Under the pieces are notes generated by a model, which was given only the letters and a program-made list of their open reading frames with translations, was not told the origin of the DNA and made no database searches. This document shows, piece after piece, positions 1 through 12,500 of a DNA stretch of 34,503 nt (the first letter of the stretch is position 1; the number at the start of each line of letters is the position of its first letter). A program made the position numbers and the translations under genes. The stretch spans positions 173,923 to 208,425 of the forward strand of contig BJOX01000014.1 of assembly GCA_009731375.1 (NCBI GenBank). Reading direction: 5' to 3'. The DNA comes from Paulinella micropora (taxonomy: Eukaryota; Cercozoa; Imbricatea; Euglyphida).

Positions 1-217
1 CCAGTTCGATTCCCGTCGGTGCCACCAGTATTTTCATTGAACATACCGGTCCGTCTGGAAGTGTTGGAACTGCCCGTGCGGGGGTGTCATTAGAGCCTAT
101 CGTCAATTCTTCGTACTCCCCTCACGGGTGAGACGATGGAGGCGCATGTGCAGATTTGCATCAGCCATTGACAGAGAAGCACTATTACTATTATTATTAT
201 TATTATTATCATTACAT
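1..217. other. Gene-free left edge with a short (ATT)n tract
   Basis: No coding region can be supported here. A short ATT trinucleotide run occupies about 183-209. The first 28 bases look superficially like the 3' end of a tRNA but do not form a T-stem. The stretch lies downstream of the minus-strand surface-protein gene and probably belongs to its 3' flank. Confidence 0.5.
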
Positions 218-421
218 TATTTTTACAGTACAATCGTTATAAGAGTTACTTGTAAGAAGAAAGCTCCACGTTTTCGTCGCCTAAGAGTTGCACACTCTCT
301 TCATCAGTACCATGACGTCGTATTTTTACAGTACAATCGTTATAAGAGTTACTTGTAAGAAGAAAGCTCGACGTTTTCGTCGCCTAAGAGTTGCACACTC
401 TCTTCATCAGTACCATGACGT
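218..421. repeat. 103-bp tandem duplication covering the 3' end of the surface-protein gene
   Basis: Positions 218-318 and 321-421 are the same sequence at an offset of 103 bases. The only difference I see is C at 267 against G at 370. The right copy holds the last codons and the stop (349-351) of the giant minus-strand gene. The left copy repeats those codons and the stop just downstream, so it would normally lie in the 3' UTR. The near identity means the duplication is recent. Confidence 0.9.
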
Positions 422-530
422 GGATGAATAACGTAAATCAACGTTGAAATTGTGGCGCCAAACAGCAGCAATCCAAAGACGACAATCATAACAAGCAGCA
501 CAATTATGCCGAATCGCTTGCCAGGTATTT
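349..530 (-). other. Transmembrane helix and cytosolic tail of the surface protein
   Basis: The C-terminus has a basic stop (PGKRF) and about 28 hydrophobic residues starting GIIVLLVMIVVFGLLLFG. A tail of about 28 residues follows. The tail contains ESVQLL, which fits the acidic dileucine pattern [DE]xxxL[LI] used by eukaryotic clathrin adaptors. The expected topology is a single-pass type I protein with the repeats outside. The membrane call is secure from composition; the sorting role is inferred. Confidence 0.75.
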
Positions 531-3500
531 CAGAAATGCCATCCTTATCGTTGCTTGGGGGTTTGCTTCTGTTGCGTTCATCTTTACGTCGACCACCAAA
601 CCCGCTTGACATGTCTAAGGCGCTCTTCGTCTTGCGATCACGCTGGATATCTTGTGTGGCCTTTGTGTCATCTTTGTCCTTCCTGCGATGTCCTTTAGTT
701 CCATCCGTCCCTGGATGATCTTTAGTTTTATCTTTCCAGCGATGATCTTTAGTTCCATCTTTCCGGCGATCATCTTTGCCCTTGCTGCGATGTCCTTTAG
801 TTCCATCCTTCCCGGGATGATCTTTAGTTCCATCTTTCCCGCGATGATCTTTAGATCCGTCTTTACCGCGATGATCTTTAGTTCCATCTTTCTGATGATG
901 CCTACTTCTTGCCATATCACCCGCATCTTTTCCGTCGTTATTATCGTACATGTCATCCATGTCGTCCAAGTCGTTCGTGTCATTCAAATCAGGGGTAGGA
1001 GGGGTAAAGCATATTGTTATACGACAGGTGACGCTGATGGTCAGCACAGACCCCACGCAAGGCTGCATAGGACCCGAGGGACCCAACAAGCATGTCGTGT
1101 ACGTGACGGAAGTCACTAGCGGGCCGCCGTTAGTAGGAAACAGGGCCGGATCAATGCTCGATGGGTCAAAGCTGTACGAGCCGTCCCTGAAGAACACGAA
1201 GCTGCCACCGTTGCTGCCCGTAACCGCGCTCGAGGGATTTCCATCTGCAGGCACCGCTACGCTGCCTGCGGAGACCACCTGCGTGGCGTTGCCGGTTGCG
1301 ATGTCGTTCAGCGATACCGAGCCCGAGATGGAAGGACCCGACCAAGTTGTAGCAGAGAAGTCATTCGCAGCACGGATGTACGTCACCTCCACAATGAGCA
1401 CAGCATTCCTGCACAGAGGCCCAGGCGGCACGGCTCCCTGTAGGCAGACTGTGTACTGAACCGAAGTCGTGAAGGGTGAGCCATTCTGGGGAAAATTACC
1501 CATGGGAATCACCGTCGGGTCGAAATCATACCTGCCATCGGGCAGGATTGTGAATGTCCCGCCGTTGCTACCCAGGCCTGTGAACGGCGTCACCACCAGC
1601 GGCGCACTTCCGCTATCGTTGCCCAGAACGGACGCAGACACAGAGCTCGAGATGGGCACGTTGAAAGCCGTCACAGCATGGTCAGCGGAAGCCGCGATGC
1701 TGTAGGTCACCGAGATCGACAGCACCGCCGTGTCGCATGTCTGACTGTTGGGTGCTGCCCCCGCCAAACAGGCCGTGTAGTTCACTGCTGTCAGCAGCGG
1801 GCTGCCGTCCAAGGGAAAGCTGGCTGGGTTGACGCTGGACGGATCAAACGTATATTTTCCGTCAGCGGAGAGTTTAAACGCCCCGCCATTGCTGCCAACC
1901 ACCGGCGCTGAGAAACCACTGATCGGTGGCACAGGCGTTCCGCCGAGCCCTACTACTACCACTACCGTCGAATTTCCGGACCCCACGTCGTTGCTCGACA
2001 CGGAGCCCGAGACCACAGCGCTATTCCAAATCGCACCGCCTGAATCGTCCGCTGCGAAGATGTACAACACTTCCACCGTCAGTGTGGCGTTATCGCAGAA
2101 GGACAAGTTCGCTGCGACGCAGGCCGTGTACTGCACCGAAGTCAGAAACGCCGAGCCATCCTTCGGGAAAGCAGAGGGCGGGATTCCCGTCGGGTCGAAC
2201 AGATATGTGCCATCCGCTTGAAGCCGGAACAGCCCCCCGTTCGTGCCGTTCACAAACTCGCCGCTGCCAGCAACCGCATTCTCTCCGTCCTTTCCTTCGA
2301 ACCTGGTGACGACCAGGGTGTCCAGCTGCACCGACGGATCCACTGCACCCACGTCATTGACAAGTACCGTCGGGCCGTTCAGCATCGCGTCGCGTGGCGT
2401 TATGCCAGCGTCACCCATCGCGCTCACGAAGCCCTGGCACTTCACTTGCACAGTCAGCGTCGCCGTGTCGCACAGCTGGCTCGTACCCGCCGGCCCCACG
2501 AGGCAGGCCGTGTAGTTCACGAAAGTCATGAAGGGCGTGCCAACGCTGTCGCACACTAGTCCGGTCGGCAGGAAGTCGAACCTGCCATCCGGCAGGATCC
2601 TGAACATGCCACCGCCAGTCCCGTTCACAAAAGCCCCGTTCGAGCTCACTGCGGGCGCACTCTGGCCATTCGCGCCTTGGAACATGGTCACAATCAAGGT
2701 CGTGCTGCCCTGGTCGTTGCCCAGCACCGAGCTGCCACTTAGAATCGGACTGCTGATCCCTGTCACTGCGACGTTGTCGTTGGCCACAACGCTGAACCTC
2801 ACCTGGATCCGCAACACCGCCGTGTCGCAGGTCGTAGGGCGTGGAGAGCTTCCGGACAGGCACGTAGTGTAAACCACGCTGGTCTCGACCGTGCTACCCA
2901 GCAAGAAGAGAGAAGCATTTACGGTAGATGCGTCGAAGGTGTAGGTCCCGTCCGGAAACAGGACAAACGTGCCCCCGTTGCTGCCCAACACGGGACCCGA
3001 CGAAGCACCAACCGATGGCACCTGCACACCACCGACCGTCGTCACGAGCTTGCCGCCTCCCGATCCCAAGTCGTTGGCTGACACCGACCCAACCAACGTG
3101 CCCGTCGACCACGTGGTGCTGCCGAAGTCATCCATGGCCAGCACGTAAAGCACCTCCACCCTCAAGACCGCCTGGTCGCATATATCCGTGTCCGTGTTCG
3201 TCCGCACGCAGGCAGTGTACGCCACAGAAGTGAAGAATGGCTCCTCCAAGGACCCGAAAGCACCGTCCGTAATACCCGTCGGGTCGAACACGTAGGTCCC
3301 GGTCCTTAAGATTTGGAAAGTGCCCCCGTTGCTCCCATTCACAGCAGACCCCCCGGAAATCGTAGCTGCCGCCGCGGCCGTCTCGCCGTTTCTTCCCACA
3401 AACACCGTAACAACCAGAGCATCCAGCCCCATAAACGGGTCCGCACTGCCCACGTCGTTGCTCAGGACCCCAGGCTGCAAAATGGACAGAACCATGTCTC

Positions 3501-6500
3501 GCGCCACGATACCGCTGTCGTCGGCTGCTGTCGCAAAAGGCATGCACCTCACTACCACCACCAGCCTTGCCGTGTCGCAGAGCTGGCTCACACCAGCCGG
3601 ACCCGTCAGACACGCCGTGTAACTGACAGAAGTCTCGATCGGGCTTCCCACTGCGTCACACACCAGGCCTGTCGGATCGAAGACGTAGGTTCCGTTGGGC
3701 ATCATGCTAAACCTGCCACCGCCTGTGCCGTTGACAAACCCGCCCGATGCGTTTACCGTTTGTCCTCCCTGACCCTGCAGGACCGTCACAGTCAGCGGAC
3801 TAGTCCCTTGGTCATTGTTCAGCACCGAAACGCCCGGGTTGATTGGCGTAGTGATGGAAGTCGTGGCGCTGTTGTCTTCGGCCATGATATTGTACGTCAC
3901 GCTAATGCTTAGCACAGCTGTCACGCACGGCTGCGTTCCAAGCAAGCATGTCGTGTACGTGACAGAAGTCACTAGCGGGCCGCCGTTAGTAGGAAACAGG
4001 GCCGGATCAATGCTCGATGGGTCAAAGCTGTACGAGCCGTCCCTGAAGAACACGAAGCTGCCACCGTTGCTGCCCGTAACCGCGCTCGAGGGATTTCCAT
4101 CTGCAGGCACCGCTACGCTGCCTGCGGAGACCACCTGCGTGGCGTTGCCGGTTGCGATGTCGTTCAGCGATACCGAGCCCGAGATGGAAGGACCCGACCA
4201 AGTTGTAGCAGAGAAGTCATTCGCAGCACGGATGTACGTCACCTCCACAATGAGCACAGCATTCCTGCACAGAGGCCCAGGCGGCACGGCTCCCTGTAGG
4301 CAGACTGTGTACTGAACCGAAGTCGTGAAGGGTGAGCCATTCTGGGGAAAATTACCCATGGGAATCACCGTCGGGTCGAAATCATACCTGCCATCGGGCA
4401 GGATTGTGAATGTCCCGCCGTTGCTACCCAGGCCTGTGAACGGCGTCACCACCAGCGGCGCACTTCCGCTATCGTTGCCCAGAACGGACGCAGACACAGA
4501 GCTCGAGATGGGCACGTTGAAAGCCGTCACAGCATGGTCAGCGGAAGCCGCGATGCTGTAGGTCACCGAGATCGACAGCACCGCCGTGTCGCATGTCTGA
4601 CTGTTGGGTGCTGCCCCCGCCAAACAGGCCGTGTAGTTCACTGCTGTCAGCAGCGGGCTGCCGTCCAAGGGAAAGCTGGCTGGGTTGACGCTGGACGGAT
4701 CAAACGTATATTTTCCGTCAGCGGAGAGTTTGAACGCCCCGCCATTGCTGCCAGCCACCGGCACGGAGAAACCACTGATCGGTGGCACAGGCGTTCCGCC
4801 GAGCCCTACTACTACCACTACCGTCGAATTTCCGGACCCCACGTCGTTGCTCGACACGGAGCCCGAGACCACAGCGCTATTCCAAATCGCACCGCCTGAA
4901 TCGTCCGCTGCGAAGATGTACAACACTTCCACCGTCAGTGTGGCGTTATCGCAGAAGGACAAGTTCGCTGCGATGCAGGCCGTGTACTGCACCGAAGTCA
5001 GAAACGCCGAGCCATCCTTCGGGAAAGCAGAGGGCGGGATTCCCGTCGGGTCGAACAGATATGTGCCATCCGCTTGAAGCCGGAACAGCCCCCCGTTCGT
5101 GCCGTTCACAAACTCGCCGCTGCCAGCAACCGCATTCTCTCCGTCCTTTCCTTCGAACCTGGTGACGACCAGGGTGTCCAGCTGCACCGACGGATCCACT
5201 GCACCCACGTCATTGACAAGTACCGTCGGGCCGTTCAGCACCGCGTCGCGTGGCGTTATGCCAGCGTCACCCATCGCGCTCACGAAGCCCTGGCACTTCA
5301 CTTGCACAGTCAGCGTCGCCGTGTCGCACAGCTGGCTCGTACCCGCCGGCCCCACGAGGCAGGCCGTGTAGTTCACGAAAGTCATGAAGGGCGTGCCAAC
5401 GCTGTCGCACACTAGTCCGGTCGGCAGGAAGTCGAACCTGCCATCCGGCAGGATCCTGAACATGCCACCGCCAGTCCCGTTCACAAAAGCCCCGTTCGAG
5501 CTCACTGCGGGCGCACTCTGGCCATTCGCGCCTTGGAACATGGTCACAATCAAGGTCGTGCTGCCCTGGTCGTTGCCCAGCACCGAGCTGCCACTTAGAA
5601 TCGGACTGCTGATCCCTGTCACTGCGACGTTGTCGTTGGCCACAACGCTGAACCTCACCTGGATCCGCAACACCGCCGTGTCGCAGGTCGTAGGGCGTGG
5701 AGAGCTTCCGGACAGGCACGTAGTGTAAACCACGCTGGTCTCGACCGTGCTACCCAGCAAGAAGAGAGAAGCATTTACGGTAGATGCGTCGAAGGTGTAG
5801 GTCCCGTCCGGAAACAGGACAAACGTGCCCCCGTTGCTGCCCAACACGGGACCCGACGAAGCACCAACCGATGGCACCTGCACACCACCGACCGTCGTCA
5901 CGAGCTTGCCGCCTCCCGATCCCAAGTCGTTGGCTGACACCGACCCAACCAACGTGCCCGTCGACCACGTGGTGCTGCCGAAGTCATCCATGGCCAGCAC
6001 GTAAAGCACCTCCACCCTCAAGACCGCCTGGTCGCATATATCCGTGTCCGTGTTCGTCCGCACGCAGGCAGTGTACGCCACAGAAGTGAAGAATGGCTCC
6101 TCCAAGGACCCGAAAGCACCGTCCGTAATACCCGTCGGGTCGAACACGTAGGTCCCGGTCCTTAAGATTTGGAAAGTGCCCCCGTTGCTCCCATTCACAG
6201 CAGACCCCCCGGAAATCGTAGCTGCCGCCGCGGCCGTCTCGCCGTTTCTTCCCACAAACACCGTAACAACCAGAGCATCCAGCCCCATAAACGGGTCCGC
6301 ACTGCCCACGTCGTTGCTCAGGACCCCAGGCTGCAAAATGGACAGAACCATGTCTCGCGCCACGATACCGCTGTCGTCGGCTGCTGTCGCAAAAGGCATG
6401 CACCTCACTACCACCACCAGCCTTGCCGTGTCGCAGAGCTGGCTCACACCAGCCGGACCCGTCAGACACGCCGTGTAACTGACAGAAGTCTCGATCGGGC

Positions 6501-9500
6501 TTCCCACTGCGTCACACACCAGGCCTGTCGGATCGAAGACGTAGGTTCCGTTGGGCATCATGCTAAACCTGCCACCGCCTGTGCCGTTGACAAACCCGCC
6601 CGATGCGTTTACCGTTTGTCCTCCCTGACCCTGCAGGACCGTCACAGTCAGCGGACTAGTCCCTTGGTCATTGTTCAGCACCGAAACGCCCGGGTTGATT
6701 GGCGTAGTGATGGAAGTCGTGGCGCTGTTGTCTTCGGCCATGATATTGTACGTCACGCTAATGCTTAGCACAGCTGTCACGCACGGCTGCGTTCCAAGCA
6801 AGCATGTCGTGTACGTGACAGAAGTCACTAGCGGGCCGCCGTTAGTAGGAAACAGGGCCGGATCAATGCTCGATGGGTCAAAGCTGTACGAGCCGTCCCT
6901 GAAGAACACGAAGCTGCCACCGTTGCTGCCCGTAACCGCGCTCGAGGGATTTCCATCTGCAGGCACCGCTACGCTGCCTGCGGAGACCACCTGCGTGGCG
7001 TTGCCGGTTGCGATGTCGTTCAGCGATACCGAGCCCGAGATGGAAGGACCCGACCAAGTTGTAGCAGAGAAGTCATTCGCAGCACGGATGTACGTCACCT
7101 CCACAATGAGCACAGCATTCCTGCACAGAGGCCCAGGCGGCACGGCTCCCTGTAGGCAGACTGTGTACTGAACCGAAGTCGTGAAGGGTGAGCCATTCTG
7201 GGGAAAATTACCCATGGGAATCACCGTCGGGTCGAAATCATACCTGCCATCGGGCAGGATTGTGAATGTCCCGCCGTTGCTACCCAGGCCTGTGAACGGC
7301 GTCACCACCAGCGGCGCACTTCCGCTATCGTTGCCCAGAACGGACGCAGACACAGAGCTCGAGATGGGCACGTTGAAAGCCGTCACAGCATGGTCAGCGG
7401 AAGCCGCGATGCTGTAGGTCACCGAGATCGACAGCACCGCCGTGTCGCATGTCTGACTGTTGGGTGCTGCCCCCGCCAAACAGGCCGTGTAGTTCACTGC
7501 TGTCAGCAGCGGGCTGCCGTCCAAGGGAAAGCTGGCTGGGTTGACGCTGGACGGATCAAACGTATATTTTCCGTCAGCGGAGAGTTTGAACGCCCCGCCA
7601 TTGCTGCCAGCCACCGGCACGGAGAAACCACTGATCGGTGGCACAGGCGTTCCGCCGAGCCCTACTACTACCACTACCGTCGAATTTCCGGACCCCACGT
7701 CGTTGCTCGACACGGAGCCCGAGACCACAGCGCTATTCCAAATCGCACCGCCTGAATCGTCCGCTGCGAAGATGTACAACACTTCCACCGTCAGTGTGGC
7801 GTTATCGCAGAAGGACAAGTTCGCTGCGATGCAGGCCGTGTACTGCACCGAAGTCAGAAACGCCGAGCCATCCTTCGGGAAAGCAGAGGGCGGGATTCCC
7901 GTCGGGTCGAACAGATATGTGCCATCCGCTTGAAGCCGGAACAGCCCCCCGTTCGTGCCGTTCACAAACTCGCCGCTGCCAGCAACCGCATTCTCTCCGT
8001 CCTTTCCTTCGAACCTGGTGACGACCAGGGTGTCCAGCTGCACCGACGGATCCACTGCACCCACGTCATTGACAAGTACCGTCGGGCCGTTCAGCACCGC
8101 GTCGCGTGGCGTTATGCCAGCGTCACCCATCGCGCTCACGAAGCCCTGGCACTTCACTTGCACAGTCAGCGTCGCCGTGTCGCACAGCTGGCTCGTACCC
8201 GCCGGCCCCACGAGGCAGGCCGTGTAGTTCACGAAAGTCATGAAGGGCGTGCCAACGCTGTCGCACACTAGTCCGGTCGGCAGGAAGTCGAACCTGCCAT
8301 CCGGCAGGATCCTGAACATGCCACCGCCAGTCCCGTTCACAAAAGCCCCGTTCGAGCTCACTGCGGGCGCACTCTGGCCATTCGCGCCTTGGAACATGGT
8401 CACAATCAAGGTCGTGCTGCCCTGGTCGTTGCCCAGCACCGAGCTGCCACTTAGAATCGGACTGCTGATCCCTGTCACTGCGACGTTGTCGTTGGCCACA
8501 ACGCTGAACCTCACCTGGATCCGCAACACCGCCGTGTCGCAGGTCGTAGGGCGTGGAGAGCTTCCGGACAGGCACGTAGTGTAAACCACGCTGGTCTCGA
8601 CCGTGCTACCCAGCAAGAAGAGAGAAGCATTTACGGTAGATGCGTCGAAGGTGTAGGTCCCGTCCGGAAACAGGACAAACGTGCCCCCGTTGCTGCCCAA
8701 CACGGGACCCGACGAAGCACCAACCGATGGCACCTGCACACCACCGACCGTCGTCACGAGCTTGCCGCCTCCCGATCCCAAGTCGTTGGCTGACACCGAC
8801 CCAACCAACGTGCCCGTCGACCACGTGGTGCTGCCGAAGTCATCCATGGCCAGCACGTAAAGCACCTCCACCCTCAAGACCGCCTGGTCGCATATATCCG
8901 TGTCCGTGTTCGTCCGCACGCAGGCAGTGTACGCCACAGAAGTGAAGAATGGCTCCTCCAAGGACCCGAAAGCACCGTCCGTAATACCCGTCGGGTCGAA
9001 CACGTAGGTCCCGGTCCTTAAGATTTGGAAAGTGCCCCCGTTGCTCCCATTCACAGCAGACCCCCCGGAAATCGTAGCTGCCGCCGCGGCCGTCTCGCCG
9101 TTTCTTCCCACAAACACCGTAACAACCAGAGCATCCAGCCCCATAAACGGGTCCGCACTGCCCACGTCGTTGCTCAGGACCCCAGGCTGCAAAATGGACA
9201 GAACCATGTCTCGCGCCACGATACCGCTGTCGTCGGCTGCTGTCGCAAAAGGCATGCACCTCACTACCACCACCAGCCTTGCCGTGTCGCAGAGCTGGCT
9301 CACACCAGCCGGACCCGTCAGACACGCCGTGTAACTGACAGAAGTCTCGATCGGGCTTCCCACTGCGTCACACACCAGGCCTGTCGGATCGAAGACGTAG
9401 GTTCCGTTGGGCATCATGCTAAACCTGCCACCGCCTGTGCCGTTGACAAACCCGCCCGATGCGTTTACCGTTTGTCCTCCCTGACCCTGCAGGACCGTCA

Positions 9501-12500
9501 CAGTCAGCGGACTAGTCCCTTGGTCATTGTTCAGCACCGAAACGCCCGGGTTGATTGGCGTAGTGATGGAAGTCGTGGCGCTGTTGTCTTCGGCCATGAT
9601 ATTGTACGTCACGCTAATGCTTAGCACAGCTGTCACGCACGGCTGCGTTCCAAGCAAGCATGTCGTGTACGTGACAGAAGTCACTAGCGGGCCGCCGTTA
9701 GTAGGAAACAGGGCCGGATCAATGCTCGATGGGTCAAAGCTGTACGAGCCGCCCCTGAAGAACACAAAGCTGCCACCGTTGCTGCCCGTAACCGCGCTCG
9801 AGGGATTTCCATCTGCAGGCACCGCTACGCTGCCTGCGGAGACCACCTGCGTGGCGTCGCCGGTTGCGATGTCGTTCAGCGATACCGAGCCCGAGATGGA
9901 AGGACCCGACCAAGTTGTAGCAGAGAAGTCATTCGCAGCAAAGATATAGTTTACTGTAATCGTCAGCGTGGTGTCATCGCAAATGGATAGGTTTGCAGCT
10001 ACACAGGCAGTATAGACAACGGAGGTGGTGAACGGCAAGCCATTACGTGGAAACGCCGCCTCGGGTATAACCGTCGGGTCAAAGTCGTATTGGCCATCAG
10101 ATCTGATTTTGAATATGCCTCCGTTCGTTCCAGTGACAGATTGTCCGCTGACCGTTGTCACTGAAGCGCCGCTTCCCTGAAATACTGTCACGGTGAGGGG
10201 CTGGAAACCTGCAATCGGATCGACGGTTCCAAAATCGTTGAGTAGCGTGGACGTACCATTCTGAATGACCTGATTTCTTTGCGTTGTTCCAGTGTCTGGC
10301 ATGGCTGTCACAAAGGGTGCGCATCTCACTTCCAGCGTCAAAGCTGCTGCATCGCACAACGAGCTTGGGCCGCCTGTGCCTGTGAGGCATGCAGTATATG
10401 TTATTGAGGTGAAGGTGGACGCTAAAGTTGGACTACAAGTGATGCCTGTCGGCATGAAATCGAAAGTCCCATCTGGCAGGATACGAAAAACACCTCCGTT
10501 AGTGCCATTGACAAACGCCCCTCCTGAAATTTGTGAGTTTGCTGTCTCTCCATTCTTTCCGGTAAAGGTAGTTACAGTCAAAGGAGCAGTGCCGCCGTCG
10601 TTTGCAAGCACGGTGGCGCCTGCCGTGATATTAGAATCCACCGCAGCAACCCGAACATCGTCCACAGCATTAACGACGTAGGTGACGGCGATTGTAAGCA
10701 CAGTCGAGGTGCAGGTCAAAGGGGGCTGAGCTTTTGCACACGTCGTGTACGAGACTGAGGTGTACAGAGGGCCACTTGGAGGAAATAAGGCAGGGTTTAT
10801 TGTAGCCGGATCAAAAGTATAGGTTCCATCTGCTCGCAATGTAAATGTGCCTCCATTTGATCCTTGAACATTAGAGGAAGGTGTATTGTTTCCAGGCACT
10901 TGAACACTTCCAATCATTGTCACGGTTGTGCCCCCAAGTCCCTTGTCATTGATTGAGACACTGCCCCCGACCACAGGGGCGTTCCAGGTTGTCATGCCAG
11001 CGTCAGGAAATACAGCCAGGAATGGCGGCTGAACCACAGTAATGGTTGCAGTGTCACAGAGAAATTTATCGACCACCTACACAACAAATGTATGATATAA
11101 TTGACACAATGTTGTGCTACGTGAACTTACATAATTTTTCAAGCTATTACGATGCAGTGAACAAGCCTGAAGAAGTACCTCTTCTACACAGATTGTGTAG
11201 TTTATGAAGCTTTGATAGATGCAGAGTGTATTTCCACTATTCGGTGTAAATGTCCAAGTGCCGTCGGAGCGGATGGTAAAGGAGCCCTGGGATCCTAGCG
11301 CTGGAACCGTGGTCGGAACAGCACCTACAGCGGGTTGCGACAATGCCTGCGGTGGGCCGTCACCCCGTACCGTGTCTACGTAGAACGCCAAATTCGTGGG
11401 GCTGTAGTCGTTGGGCAGAGCATTGCCCGAAGAAACTGGACAACCACCGGGCGGCGAACCAAGAGGCTTTGGGGGCTGGTTCACAAAGTCGTCAGCAGCA
11501 ACTAGGATCGAACAATTCCAATATCCTTCCCAAGTCACCGTGTGCGTTTCAAGTGGTGCAATTGGCAGATTGCCCAACCCACCCTCGTCCAAGGGAAACG
11601 ATGTGCCCACCGCATTATCGGCAACAGGAAATTTAGTCTGGGAACCTGTGGCATTGGTGATTGTGTAAACGGTCGATAGTGGCTTGTAGGTGAGACTGCG
11701 TGATCCCCCGAGGGAGGCCATAATTTTAACTTCGCCGGCAGGGACGGTCCTGCCAAAGCTGGCCGAAAGTGCAAGAGAAGCACCTACGTATGTAGCCCCG
11801 AGAGCGTTTGGATCGCAGTTCTCACCTGAATATAAGGTTGCAGAATGCAGATAGACTCCTTCTAAGGGGAACATGATTGTCCCCACGTCTGGGGCGGCCT
11901 GTTGATCGGCGGGTGTGTTTGGGCCTTGCCTCTGGCCCCAAGCAACAATAATTTTGCCTGAGGTGCTCTGAGTGTACACTTTGGCGCCTGACGTATCCCC
12001 AGTCATGCTAGAATAGATCCAAACTTGCCTTGCAGTCAATGCCCTTGAGCCCTCCAGCACACCGTCTCCGTCCTCATCCACCAACACAGTGGCTGCTGCG
12101 GTGACAGAAATCCACAAGGGGTTGTAGGCGGTGGTATTGAAAGTGCACGGGGCGTTGGGATTGCTTATACAATTCCATGGGGTGCTTCCCCATCCCAAGG
12201 GCACAACGGTTTGCGCAGTCATGTCTACGCCCCGAAGCATAGCATGGCCTAACATGCACACCAAATATGCAAAGCCTTCGGTCGTAGTAAAGGTGGTGTG
12301 GTAAGACGTTGAACGGACTGCGTGAAGGGAATAACAGTCTGAATGTTGTCGGCAATGTGTCACTATGGATGGCGCTCTTTGATTGGGCAGGCACGTTTAC
12401 CCCAGTCCGAACCCGAATTGCTACTGTGCTGCATCAGTCCAACGCAACTCTAACAAACAAAAACGCAGACTTTAATGTGCATACGTACATGGATGTAGAG

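Larger units (their letters stand above)
349..11076 (-). other. Last exon: about 28 Ig-like domains, charged stalk and membrane anchor
   Basis: This 10.7-kb exon is open for 3575 codons. It starts right after a TGTGTAG acceptor, and its first codon is GTG, so it is not an independent gene. Each domain of about 119 residues has an ND-containing N-terminal strand (VLxND type), a GSNGGxF turn, a DGxYxFDP strand, a TSVxYTxC strand, a second Cys in CDTAxLxxxV, and then a new start of the AxDD type. This fits the bacterial Ig-like Big_9 and VCBS group. Two conserved Cys about ten residues apart suggest one disulfide per domain and hence an extracellular location. Three domain subtypes recur in the order A-B-C: type A has TTW and GSVSxND, type B has a GxSVLxND strand, and type C has VLxNDVGxxDP. 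Confidence 0.85.

Noticed and set aside
1-28. Possible tRNA 3' end (ttcgatt loop and terminal cca)
   Set aside because: The bases flanking the loop do not pair as a T-stem beyond one base pair, the rest of the tRNA is outside the window, and eukaryotic nuclear tRNA genes do not encode CCA.
452-10681. Many plus-strand ORFs of 70-200 codons opposite the giant exon
   Set aside because: They recur at the 2856-bp period as shadows of the repetitive GC-rich coding exon, with low-complexity Arg/Pro/Ser composition.
11077-12363. A separate 428-residue gene upstream of the 3575-residue ORF
   Set aside because: Its apparent GTG start is a splice donor and its last 33 codons are intron. Splicing rebuilds a conserved Ig-like domain with the next exon.
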